This document shows, piece by piece, positions 52,901-64,000 of a stretch of 64,000 nucleotides of DNA. Position 1 is the stretch's first letter; every line of letters begins with the position of its first letter. The notes under the pieces were generated by a model. The model did not search any database, was not told where the DNA came from, and worked only from the letters and a program-made list of their open reading frames with translations. A program made the position numbers and the translations under genes. Source of the stretch: Auanema rhodensis (Eukaryota; Nematoda; Chromadorea; Rhabditida; Rhabditidae); NCBI GenBank assembly GCA_964057225.1, contig OZ059894.1:5828001-5892000 (forward strand). Reading direction: 5' to 3'.

Positions 52901-55900
52901 AAAGAGAGGAGAAGCCTGATGTTTCAACACGAGTATCAACTTTGCCAGAAGCCGATGTTAGTGTTGATGACGTCTTCAATCCGACACCACCAAAGAGAGT
53001 TCAACCTTCTTCTGATACCACAGTTCTCTTGAAGAAATCCCAACAACCTGCTGTGTCCACTGAGCATCGCCCGATTGAACCAACCTATCCAACTATTGAA
53101 ACATCCACTCTTGACATATCAATGGATGATGTTTTCACAGAAGGCTCTGAGCCATCAACTTCTGGAAATCGTCACGCTATTGATTTGGACAAGTATGTTC
53201 AAAGGAGCCGTGATATGCAAGCTCATTCCGGAGAACAAGGATTCAATACCTATGTCCAAAAGGAGGAGAAGCCAGATGCTTCAACACGAGTATCAACTTT
53301 GTCAGAAGCCGATGTTAGTGTTGATGACGTCTTCAATCCGACACCACCAAAGAGAGTTCAACCTTCTTCTGATACCACAGTTCTCTTGAAGAAATCCCAA
53401 CAACCTGCTGTGTCCACTGAGCATCCCACATTTGAACCAACCTATCCTACTGCTGAAACATCCACTCTTGACATCTCAATGGATGATGTTTTCACAGAAG
53501 GCTCTGAGCCATCAACTTCTGGAAATCGTCACGCTATTGATTTGGACAAGTATGTTCAAAGGAGCCGTGATATGCAAGCTCATTCCGGAGAACAAGGATT
53601 CACTACCTATGTCCAAAAGGAGGAGAAGCCAGATGCTTCAACACGAGTATCAACTCTGCCAGAAGCCGATGTTAGTGTTGATGACGTCTTCAATCCGACA
53701 CCACCAAAGAGAGTTCAATCTTCTTCTGATACCACAGTTCTCTTGAAGAAATCCCAACAACCTGCTGTGTCCACTGAGCATCGCCCGATTGAACCAACCT
53801 ATCCAACTATTGAAACATCCACTCTTGACATCTCAATGGATGATGTTTTCACAGAAGGCTCTGAGCCATCAACTCCTGGAAATCGTCACGCTATTGATTT
53901 GGACAAGTATGTTCAAAGAAGCCGTGATATGCAAGCTCATTCCGGAGAACAAGGATTCACTACCTATGTCCAAAGAGAGGAGAAGCCTGATGTTTCAACA
54001 CGAGTATCAACTTTGCCAGAAGCTGATGTTAGTGTTGATGACGTCTTCAATCCAACACCACAGAAGAGAGTTCAACCTTATTCTGATACCACAGTTCTCA
54101 GAAAGAAATCGCAACAACCTACTGTGTCTACTGAGAAACGGTCGATTGAACCAACCTATCCAACTATTGAAACATCCACTCTTGACATCTCAATGGATGA
54201 TGTTTTCACAGAAGGCTCTGAGCCATCAACTTCTGAAAATCGTCACGCTATTGATTTGGACAAGTATGTTCAAAGAAGCCGTGATATGCAAGCTCATTCC
54301 GGAGAACAAGGATTCACTACCTATGTCCAAAGAGAGGAGAAGCCTGATGCTTCAACTCGAGTATCAACTTTGCCAGAAGCCGATGTTAGTGTTGATGACG
54401 TCTTCAATCCAACACCACCGAAGAGAGTTCAACCTTCTTCTGATACCACAGTTCTCTTGAAGAAATCCCAACAACCTGCTGTGTCCACGGAGCATCGCCC
54501 GATTGAACCAACCTATCCAATTATTGAAACATCCACTCTTGACATCTCAATGGATGATGTTTTCACAGAAGGCTCTGAGCCATCAACTTCTGGAAATCGT
54601 CACGCTATAGATTTGGACAAGTATGTTCAAAGAAGCCGTGATATGCAAGCTCATTCCGGAGAACAAGGATTCACTACCTATGTCCAAAGAGAGGAGAAGC
54701 CTGATGCTTCAACTCGAGTATCAACTTTGCCAGAAGCCGATGTTAGTGTTGATGACGTCTTCAATCCAACACCACCGAAGAGAGTTCAACCTTCTTCTGA
54801 TACCACAGTTCTCTTGAAGAAATCCCAACAACCTGCTGTGTCCACTGAGCATCGCCCGATTGAACCAACCTATCCTACTGCTGAAACATCCACTCTTGAC
54901 ATCTCAATGGATGATGTTTTCACAGAAGGCTCTGAGCCATCAACTTCTGGAAATCGTCACGCTATAGATTTGGACAAGTATGTTCAAAGAAGCCGTGATA
55001 TGCAAGCTCATTCCGGAGAACAAGGATTCACTACCTATGTCCAAAGAGAGGAGAAGCCTGATGTTTCAACACGAGTATCAACTTTGCCAGAAGCCGATGT
55101 TAGTGTTGATGACGTCTTCAATCCGACACCACCGAAGACAGTTCAACCTTCTTCTGATACCACAGTTCTCTTGAAGAAATCCCAACAACCTGCTGTGTCC
55201 ACTGAGCATCGCCCGATTGAACCAACATATCCAATTATTGAAACATCCACTCTTGACATCTCAATGGATGATGTTTTCACAGAAGGCTCTGAGCCATCAA
55301 CTTCTGGAAATCGTCACGCTATAGATTTGGACAAGTATGTTCAAAGAAGCCGTGATATGCAAGCTCATTCCGGAGAACAAGGATTCACTACCTATGTCCA
55401 AAGAGAGGAGAAGCCTGATGTTTCAACACGAGTATCAACTTTGCCAGAAGCTGATGTTAGTGTTGATGACGTCTTCAATCCAACACCACCGAAGAGAGTT
55501 CAACCTTCTTCTGATACCACAGTTCTCTTGAAGAAATCGCAACAACCTACTGTGTCTACTGAGAAACGGTCGATTGAACCAACCTATCCAACTATTGAAA
55601 CATCCACTCTTGACATCTCAATGGATGCTGTTTTCACAGAAGGCTCTGAGCCATCAACTTCTGGAAATCGTCACGCTATAGATTTAGACAAGTTTGTTCA
55701 AAGGAGCCGTGATATGCAAGCTCATTCCGGAGAACAAGGTTTCACTACCTATGTCCAAAGAGAGGAGAAGCCTGATGCTTCAACTCGAGTATCAACTTTG
55801 CCAGAAGCCGATGTTAGTGTTGATGACGTCTTCAATCCGACACCACCAAAGAGAGTTCAATCTTCTTCTGATACCACAGTTCTCTTGAAAAAATCCCAAC

Positions 55901-58900
55901 AACCTGCTGTGTCCACTGAGCATCGCCCGATTGAACCAACCTATCTAACTATTAAAACATCCACTCTTGACATCTCAATGGATGATGTTTTCACAGAAGG
56001 CTCTGAGCCATCAACTTCTGGAAATCGTCACGCAATAGATTTGGACAAGTATGTTCAAAGAAGCCGTGATATGCAAGCTCATTCCGGAGAACAAGGATTC
56101 ACTACCTATGTCCAAAAGGAGGAGAAGCCAGATGCTTCAACACGAGTATCAACTTTGCCAGAAGCCGATGTTAGTGTTGATGACGTTTTCAATCCAACAC
56201 CACAGAAGAGAGTTCAACCTTGTTCTGATACCACAGTTCCCTGGAAGAAATCCCAACAACCTGCTGTGTCCACTGAGCATCGCCCGATTGAACCAACCTA
56301 TCCAACTGCTGAAACATCCACTCTTGACATCTCAATGGATGATGTTTTCACAGAAGGCTCTGAGCCATCAACTTCTGGAAATCGTCACGCAATAGATTTG
56401 AACAAGTATGTTCAAAGAAGCCGTGATATGCAAGCTCATTCCGGAGAACAAGGATTCACTACCTATGTCCAAAGAGAGGAGAAGCCTGATGTTTCAACAC
56501 GAGTATCAACTTTGCCAGAAGCTGATGTTAGTGTTGATGACGTCTTCAATCCAACACCACCGAAGAGAGTTCCACCTTCTTCTGATACCACAGTTCTCTT
56601 GAAGAAATCTCAACAACCTGCTGTGTCCACTGAGCATCGCCCGATTGAACCAACCTATCCAACTGCTGAAACATCCACTCTTGACATCTCAATGGATGAT
56701 CTTTTCACAGAAGGCTCTGAGCCATCAACTTCTGGAAATCGTCACGCAATAGATTTGGACAAGTATGTTCAAAGAAGCCGTGATATGCAAGCTCATTCCG
56801 GAGAACAAGGTTTCACTACCTATGTCCAAAAGGAGGAGAAGCCAGATGCTTCAACACGAGTATCAACTTTGCCAGAAACTGATGTTAGTGTTGATGACGT
56901 CTTCAATCCGACACCACCAAAGAGAGTTCAATCTTCTTCTGATACCACAGTTCTCTTGAAGAAATCCCAACAACCTGCTGTGTCCACTGAGCATCGCCCG
57001 ATTGAACCAACCTATCCAACTGCTGAAACATCCACTCTTGATATCTCAATGGATGATGTTTTCACAGAAGGCTCTGAGCCATCAACTTCTGGAAATCGTC
57101 ACGCTATAGATTTAGACAAGTATGTTCAAAGAAGCCGTGATATGCAAGCTCATTCCGGAGAACAAGGATTCACTTCCTATGTCCAAAGAGAGGAGAAGCC
57201 TGATGTTTCAACACGAGTATCAACTTTGCCAGAAGCCGATGTTAGTGTTGATGACGTCTTCAATCCAACACCACCAAAGAGAGTTCAACCTTCTTCTGAT
57301 ACCACAGTTCTCTTGAAGAAATCCCAACAGCCTGCTGTGTCCACTCAGCATCCCACATTTGAACCAACCTATCCTACTGCTGAAACATCCACTCTTGACA
57401 TCTCAATGGATGATGTTTTCACAGAAGGCTCTGAGCCATCAACTTCTGGAAATCGTCACGCTATTGATTTGGACAAGTATGTTCAAAGAAGCCGTGATAT
57501 GCAAGCTCATTCCGGAGAACAAGGATTCACTACCTATGTCCAAAGAGAGGAGAAGCCTGATGTTTCAACACGAGTATCAACTTTGCCAGAAGCCGATGTT
57601 AGTGTTGATGACGTCTTCAATCCAACACCACCAAAGAGAGTTCAACCTTCTTCTGATACCACAGTTCTCTTGAAGAAATCCCAACAGCCTGCTGTGTCCA
57701 CTCAGCATCCCACATTTGAACCAACCTATCCTACTGCTGAAACATCCACTCTTGACATCTCAATGGATGATGTTTTCACAGAAGGCTCTGAGCCATCAAC
57801 TTCTGGAAATCGTCACGCTATAGATCTAGACAAGTATGTTCAAAGGAGCCGTGATATGCAAGCTCATTCCGGAGAACAAGGTTTCACTACCTATGTCCAA
57901 AGAGAGGAGAAGCCTGATGTTTCAACACGAGTATCAACTTTGCCAGAAGCCGATGTTAGTGTTGATGACGTTTTCAATCCAACACCACCAAAGAGAGTTC
58001 AACCTTCTTCTGATACCACAGTTCTCTTGAAGAAATCCCAACAACCTGCTGTGTCCACTGAGCATCCCACATTTGAACCAACCTATCCTACTGCTGAAAC
58101 ATCCACTCTTGACATCTCAATGGATGATGTTTTCACAGAAGGCTCTGAGCCATCAACTTCTGAAAATCGTCACGCTATAGATTTAGACAAGTATGTTCAA
58201 AGGAGCCGTGATATGCAAGCTCATTCCGGAGAACGAGGTTTCACTACCTATGTCCAAAGAGAGGAGAAGCCTGATGTTTCGACACGAGTATCAACTTTGC
58301 CAGAAGCTGATGTTAGTGTTGATGACGTCTTCAATCCAACACCACCGAAGAGAGTTCAACCTTCTTCTGAGACTATAGTTTTTTCGAAGGAACCCACTGA
58401 GATTGTCGTTGATGACATTTTTAGTCCGATCGCACCCCAAGCTCTCGATGTTACTTCTGATTCTTTCGGGTTTGATGTAGTTGATAAAACAGAAATGAAA
58501 AAGTTATCACTCCCAACTCCTCCCAACTCACCTATTGGATCTCCGAAAAATATTTCTTTCGAGTTGTCAACAGTACGAGATAATACTACTGATGCTTCTG
58601 TTGGTTCACTTTCTGACAAAAACGATTTTGTATTATTATCTGATGGTTTGTTTTGTTTAATTTTTCTTATTGTTCATTAGCAATTTTTCAGAAAATTCGG
58701 AGAATAGATTACGATCACGTTCTGTTACCTCACTGAATCGTAAAAAAGTTTTCACAGTCACTTTTTCTTCCGAGTCTTCGGATCATTCGCCGGCTGGGAT
58801 TGAAAATACGGATCATGAAAGACCAGAAGCCACAAGAAAAATTAGAAAACCACCCCCTCCGGTAGATAGAACAAGCTTGTTCGATGTATTTCATCTTAAT

Positions 58901-61900
58901 TCGGAGAACCAAACTGTACGACCATCAGCTAGTTCTGGTCATATGTTGAATACCCCAAGTATTCATTCAGTGGAAGAAAAGTTGTATCTTGATGACTCTT
59001 TAGAAAGTTATAACTCTTTGCAAACTACTCCACACATAATGAGTTATGAATATCAGCCTATTATTACTGAAATTCATGCAACATCGCTTACAGTTTCATT
59101 AGATGAGTTAAATGAGAATCTTAAGAAAACTGACAGAATAATAAAAGATTCTCATGTTATACCATCAACTGCATATGAAGAAGTCAAAAATGGAAATGGT
59201 TATAATAGTCGTAGAGCTTCTCGATATTCTATTCGCACTGATGAATTAGACGTAGATGATATCATGCCCATTCCACCGCCTCGCAAACAAACACCGTTTT
59301 CAACAAACTTTTCCGATTATTACAACGATCTCAAATCTCCACCAAGAACACCATTAAAAATAAAAAGAAGGTAAGTAATTTTTTTCATTTTTCAATAATT
59401 TATTGCGTTTTTAGAAGCATAGATTTCTTCTATGAAGAACCATTTGAAATGCCAATAGAAGAAGAAGTAGATGTTGAAGATTTCGTTGACGAAATTCTTA
59501 ATCAATCTCTGGATGAAGCAGCATTTTATGCATCGTCAAAACATTTACCGTCCAGAAATAAAGGTTTCATTTTGCCTATATCATAGTTATTAATCTTTGT
59601 TTAGCTCTGCGTTCGACAGATACTTCTATCGATCGTAAACAATCGGAAACAACCAATTCAGAAACAGTAAATTATGAGATCGGAACTAGTTCTGATCCAC
59701 CATCGTATGAGCAAAGCCAAAAAGATGAACATTTGTTCATTTCGTCAGCAAATAGGTTTGTTAATATGAAAACTTTGATTTTTTACGATTTAGTGGTTTC
59801 AGAGATTCGTTATATGAAGCTGTTCTAGCTTATCCAAATTCTGATATAATAACAATCAAAGATTCTAGACAGTTAGTGTCAGTAGTCTCAATTTTATTAT
59901 TGAAAAATATTTAGAACATTCATCGAACCCTCAGAGGAAGTTGATTATAGCTCTGAAGGAAAACCTCATACTTACATCAGTGAAGCTACAGTAGTTATGA
60001 AAGAAAGTACACCGCCGGACAGCTACTATGTTCGTCTCGTGTTTCCTGAAAATCAAAAAGATGAGAAAGTAAGACCATTTTCAATTTATTTATTTTATTA
60101 CAAAACAGGTTCTCATTTTTCAAAATTTATACTTTTTTTGTATTTAAAAACCGAAACACTTTAAAAAAGTTATATAAAAAACTATATTTCAGTTCTCATC
60201 AAAAGTCTAGTTTCTCTTTTTAATTTGTTGACAATTTTTTTAAAACAACAATTTGGAACAAAAAAGTTATTTTTCTTTCTTTAATTCGGATACTTATTGC
60301 AGCAAATATCAATAACACAACAAACTTCTGATATAATATCGACTGAAACAACTGAATCTTATCAATTTAATGAGCGCAACTCTGAGGTCAAAACAAATGA
60401 TATAAAACACTTTGTTGAAAAGGTAGTTATACAAACTTAACATGACTAAATAATATAATTAATTATTCTTTTTTTTTATTTTCTTAATTGTTCTCTCACT
60501 TGATTAGCAGAATCTAAATCAATACATATAGTTAATGTATTTTCAGATGATTCCTCAACAGAAAGACGATGAATTTTTGGAAATTGAATCTAACTCTGAG
60601 TATTTCATTATTCACGGAAAATATTCTATGATCATTCATAAAGTAATAATTTAAATATAATTCATCATATATTTTAATTAATTTCAGACTGAACCATTAG
60701 GAGAAATGCTTTCTAAAATACAGACTAGTAGCTTAGATTTTACTGTAACTCCGAAGCTTCGAAGAATTTTGAGACAATGTCTCCAGAACAAAATTTCTGG
60801 AAACACTGGTATATAATAAACAAACTTTGTTTTTTTCATTTTCTGATTTTAGGAACAGATATATCCTCGAGAGCACTCCATATGCTTGATCGGCCTGATC
60901 CAGCATATGAAGTATACTATGAAATGGCATCCAATCGCTACAGCCCGACCAATATTATGGTTAGAAAACTAGAACTTAATTCATATACTAAGTTTGTATT
61001 TTGCAGGGTAATATCAATTTTTGCACAGCCGAGATTATGATTTGTAAGCCATTGTTACGAGACAGACTTTCCAAAAGTATGAACATAGTGGAAGATCATA
61101 TGTTCCATTATGGCCCAGGAGGTGGATATGATGAGTACGTTCTTTCAAAAATACTTCTTTATAACTTTCAAATTACAGAGTTAAAGATGTTTTCTTACAA
61201 TACCTTAAGAAGTTCATGAATGCAAGTCATGTTTTACGTCAAAATTTGACGTTTGTTGGATCCGGAAATACAGCTTATGATCTCATCAGTCATTGCATAT
61301 TTGAAGCGGATGGTTAGAGAAATTTCATTTCAAATCAAATGTAACTATTTCAGATGTTCTGCTTATTAATACACCCACATATGCAAGAGTTTTTGTTAAC
61401 TGTGAAGAGCGTGCTTCATGTCGAGTTGAGCCTGTGCCGGTATAAAGCATTTTTCGAAAATATTATTTGTTTTTTATTTCAGATGGATTTGAGTAAACTG
61501 GAAATTGATATTTCGTCATTTGAAAAAGTTTTAACAGAGCAATCAGAAAAGGTTTGATTGATTCTAAAATTTATTTGTATCAATAATTATGATAACTACT
61601 TTAAGGGTAGTAATGTACGGGGAGTTGTTCTCATCAATCCCAGTAACCCACTTGGAATTACTTTCCCTAAACAGCAAGTTTTAGAATTAGGCAATTGGGC
61701 TGCTAGGTATTTGTTTTCTTTTTAGTTATAACTTTAGAAATTATGTTTATAGACATGATTTAACACTTATCGTGGATGAATCGTTTTCGGGTTCCAATCA
61801 TGGTTCAAGAGAATGTGAGTCCTTCCTATCATATCAACATGAACTCAATAATCCATCTAAAGCCGCATGGTTCTGGAGCTTATCCAAGGTGATATTCAAT

Positions 61901-62646
61901 AAATAATATATTCTTAGTTTGAAACTTTTTTTTCTAGGACTTTGGCTTACCTGGCGTTAAGATCAGTGTAATCCATACACCAAACCAATATTTGAAAGAA
62001 GCACTATCGACCTTGGGATTAATTTTCCCTGTTTCCTCACTGGCTGAAGATTTCGCTTCAAATCTTTTATCTGATTTTGGTTAGTGAAATATTTGATCGA
62101 TTAATATAAGTTTTTAACATTTTCAGATTTTGTTTCAAATTTCCATGAAACTAAAAATCAGCGCATTCACTCACATTACAAATTTGTAATTAGAAATCTA
62201 GAAGCACTAAATCTCAACTATATTACAGCTACTTCCGGATTTTTTGTTCTTGTTGATTTCAGACAGGTAATAGTAGAAATTGTTTTTTTATATTTATATG
62301 TTATACCTATATATTCTTACTTTTAGAAATTAAATGCTCCTACTTTTGAAGAGGAAACAAAGTTATGGCACAAACTAATTTCTCATGGATTATACCTGAC
62401 AAGAGGGAAAGATATGAGATGTTCTGAACCAGGATGGATGCGTCTTGTCTTTGGTTGCGATAAAGAACAAGTCGAAGAAGGTAAACAGTTATTTTTCTTC
62501 TGTTAACCAGAAAAAAATCCTTAATACTTTAATAATTTTAAAAAATCGTTCATGTTTTATCTATTAGTTTTATCTTTTCAGGAATCAGAAGGCTACATAG
62601 CGTTTTTGGTTCAACCACATCTGTGCTTGGCTCTATTGAGTACTAG
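43947..62646 (+). CDS. Giant repeat protein fused to an ACC synthase-like PLP aminotransferase domain
   Basis: About 34 exons encoding about 5,000 residues. Exon 43947-44024 gives an acidic start (MPMLSQPSDTESEHDD); exon 45078-45230 encodes a short hydrophobic run VVLALTLPPSALALCVWM followed by KRRRERI, a possible membrane anchor. About 500 polar, acidic, Ser/Thr-rich residues follow over 12 exons. One exon, 48094-58645, carries 28 repeats of 119 residues. After a 46-bp intron come a further Ser/Pro-rich linker (including KPPPPVDRTSLFDVF and DVDDIMPIPPPRK) and, from about 60690, a complete fold-type I PLP domain of about 460 residues. Its motifs are YGPGGGYDE, TFVGSGNTAYD, INPSNPLGITF, LIVDESFSG, SLSKDFGLPGVKI with the Schiff-base lysine, and EPGWMRLVF. 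TAG is at 62644. All junctions keep phase, so I treat it as one gene. The domain resembles ACC synthase-like proteins; substrate is unknown. Confidence 0.8.
48472..58368 (+). repeat. 28-copy coding tandem repeat, 357-bp period (119 aa)
   Basis: The marker DISMDDVF first occurs with its ATG at 48481 and last at 58120: 9,639 bp, exactly 27 periods of 357 bp, so there are 28 copies and no net indel. The last copy ends after about 86 residues. Each unit contains, in order, DISMDDVFTEGSEPSTSGNR, HAIDLDKYVQRSRDMQAHSG, EQGFTTYVQREEKPD, ADVSVDDVFNPTPPKRVQ, DTTVLLKKSQQ and EPTYPTIETSTL. Variants: DDVF/DAVF, TTYVQREEKPDV/NTYVQKEEKPDA, VQPSS/VQSSS, PAVSTEHRP/PTVSTEKRS/EHPTFE and PTIE/PIIE/PTAE. The composition is polar, with no transmembrane segment or cysteine framework, so it is probably disordered or a loose solenoid. 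Confidence 0.97.
60690..62646 (+). other. C-terminal ACC synthase-like aminotransferase domain of the giant gene
   Basis: Twelve small exons encode the domain. The start (LRRILRQCLQNKISGNTGTD) and NIMGNINFCTAE resemble the N-terminal arm of ACC synthase-type enzymes. Core motifs: SGNTAYDLISHC for the cofactor-phosphate loop, TPTYARVF, NPSNPLG, VDESFSG, SLSKDFGLPGVKI, and EPGWMRLVF for the carboxylate-binding arginine. Two usual cofactor contacts differ: the aromatic of the DExY motif is Phe, and the arginine eight residues after the lysine is Lys. It may be active, altered or regulatory; the Schiff-base lysine is present. Confidence 0.8.
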
Positions 62647-62690
62647 ATTGGAGATAAATATTAGAATTAATTATTATTTTAATAGTGTAA

Positions 62691-62696
62691 AATAAA
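62691..62696 (+). promoter_or_regulatory. Poly(A) signal AATAAA of the giant gene
   Basis: AATAAA 45 bp after the stop codon at 62644-62646. Confidence 0.6.
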
Positions 62697-63381
62697 ATGT
62701 TCATATTCGTTCATATTTGTATTACCTTTAAGTTATCGTTCTCCTTCATGTTCTATCATTTTTCATAGTTTTCATATACATATATCCACACAAAATGAAG
62801 AATTTTCTAGCACATGGCATTCATCTTTTCATACAAAAAGTGCAATTTGGAGAAAAAAATTGATTATAAATCTTCATTTTTAATTCAAACATAACTAATT
62901 CAAATATAAATTGTTTCCTGAATATTTCGTCCTTATTCATTGGGCTGCGAAACGTTGACCACTGAAGTATGAGAGAGAAAAAAAGAGAAAGAAATTTTTG
63001 AAAGTTGCACTGATATTATACATTAATTATCTAGTTGGGAATTGAATTTAAATATTTTTCAGCTTTATTTATATATAATCTTAATTGAATCTATATTTTG
63101 TATCGTATTGTCTATACAAATTTAAATTTTAAAAAATAAGAAGAAAAAAATATTCATACCAGTAACAAATTAAAAATATTATTGCCTTTTAACCATACTG
63201 TAATAATCGAAAAAAATTCCTAATTTAAAAAATATAAAACATGACAATAATAGAGAAACTATGTTTTAGATAAAGTTTCTAAAACGAATTAAGCTTGAAT
63301 GCAAACTAAGATGTGAAGAGCGCATTGATGGCACTTGGCTCATTCAATGATTCAATTCAATGATTCTTATTGTTCCGATTT
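62697..63381. other. Convergent intergenic gap
   Basis: AT-rich 3' flanks of the giant gene (plus) and the methyltransferase (minus). Nothing else seen. Confidence 0.5.
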
Positions 63382-63575
63382 CTATTGCTTACGGGCACAA
63401 ACCATGAACATGCCATTGATTTCATACATTATACATTTTTTATCGTCTTCAACTTGTAGACCAGCTGCTTCCAGAGCTTCAAGCATGGTCTCTCGAGTGA
63501 TGAAGAGACAACTGAATCTGCGGCCACCAAAAGAGCACCACGTTTCTTCGAGGATTCCGCCCATTATGAAAAATC
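63382..63575 (-). CDS. Last exon of an NNMT/PNMT/TEMT-family methyltransferase (partial)
   Basis: The minus-strand exon begins after aaatttcag and reads FFIMGGILEETWCSFGGRRF, then LFITRETMLEALEAAGLQVE, and closes GMFMVCARKQ before TAG at 63382-63384. The order beta-strand GGxL, ETxxxxGxxxF, helix EALEAAG, final VCARK is the typical C-terminus of SAM-dependent amine N-methyltransferases of the nicotinamide/phenylethanolamine/thioether family, several of which occur in nematodes (ANMT proteins). The SAM-binding motifs lie in upstream exons, which I cannot find between 63576 and the window end. The methyl acceptor is unknown. Confidence 0.75.
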
Positions 63576-64000
63576 CTGAAATTTTAAAGTTAAGAAAATT
63601 AAATGATTAGTGTCAAATGCAACCGGTTAATTATCTCACATATCTTCAAAATGAATCATTTTGTTCACGTGTATTTTCACGTCCCTCTTACTATTCATCA
63701 GTATCATATGCTAATTTATGTTGAGCTACGATTTGTTTAAGACTTCAGATTTTTTTAAAGAGCGTTAAGAAGTTGTAAACACATAACAATAAGCAAAATT
63801 CTATTTGTTTTAGTTTTTTCGTTTTTCACAAAATCTTGTATGTGAGAGTCAGATGTTCATCTGTGACATATGTTGTTGGAAAGTGTATCTTCTTCTGCAA
63901 TTTTTTTCCGCATTTGACGTCATTCTTGTGAGATATGGCTGGGGAATGTACTCAAAGCATTCAATTGCCATGAATTCAAAGCGAATGATCGTTTAAAAAC
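63576..64000. other. Probable intron or upstream region of the methyltransferase
   Basis: No exon recognised on the minus strand up to the window edge. Probably a long intron of the methyltransferase gene. Confidence 0.35.

Noticed and set aside
48472-58368. Array considered as a CRISPR or satellite
   Set aside because: The units are contiguous coding sequence with no spacers, in one open frame of a eukaryotic gene.
48485-58378. Long series of 64-223-residue ORFs in a second plus frame across the array
   Set aside because: They repeat because 357 is divisible by three, so the frame-2 reading recurs in every unit. Each is cut by a stop and none has splice or start support.
63335-63610. 91-residue plus-strand ORF over the methyltransferase exon
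   Set aside because: It is antisense to a recognisable NNMT-family C-terminal exon.

Overview
The window looks like nuclear DNA of a nematode, probably a rhabditid. It is AT-rich, and its genes are split into many small exons by introns of mostly 45-55 bp that begin GTAAGT/GTATG-like and end TTTTCAG. Several ATGs lie directly behind a TTTTCAG-type acceptor, as expected for spliced-leader addition. Gene families also point to a worm: a MIG-17-like ADAMTS protease, a HEX-1-type hexosaminidase, nematode-style peptide GPCRs and glycine-rich secreted proteins. I cannot name the species. Gene models were spliced by hand, checking reading phase at each junction; exon ends are usually clear, but some 5' ends are not.

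Layout. 1-5.9 kb: no convincing gene. 5.96-8.69 kb (+): secreted ADAMTS-type metalloprotease without thrombospondin repeats. 9.02-12.04 kb (+): beta-hexosaminidase, 330 bp downstream. 12.1-23.2 kb: long T-rich stretch without recognised genes. 23.2-27.7 kb (+) and 31.4-28.3 kb (-): two paralogous seven-transmembrane receptors facing each other tail to tail. 31.4-36.5 kb: A-rich stretch without recognised genes. 36.5-36.8 kb (+): part of a small membrane protein. 37.7-41.7 kb (+): three secreted low-complexity proteins, two of them glycine-rich and sharing an AQFG mature N-terminus. 43.15-43.36 kb (-): weak candidate for a small gene.

43.6-62.6 kb (+) is dominated by one gene of about 34 exons. 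A single 10,552-bp exon carries 28 copies of a 119-residue repeat at an exact 357-bp period with no indel. In continuous reading phase the gene then runs through an acidic and serine-rich linker into a complete pyridoxal-phosphate fold most like 1-aminocyclopropane-1-carboxylate (ACC) synthase-like proteins. The predicted protein is about 5,000 residues. I do not recognise this architecture, and it is the most interesting item here. At 63.38-63.58 kb (-) lies the last exon of an NNMT/PNMT/TEMT-family methyltransferase whose remaining exons are not seen.

The genes do not form an obvious pathway. The protease, hexosaminidase and glycine-rich proteins act outside the cell or in lysosomes, the receptors at the plasma membrane, and the giant protein has no assigned location.
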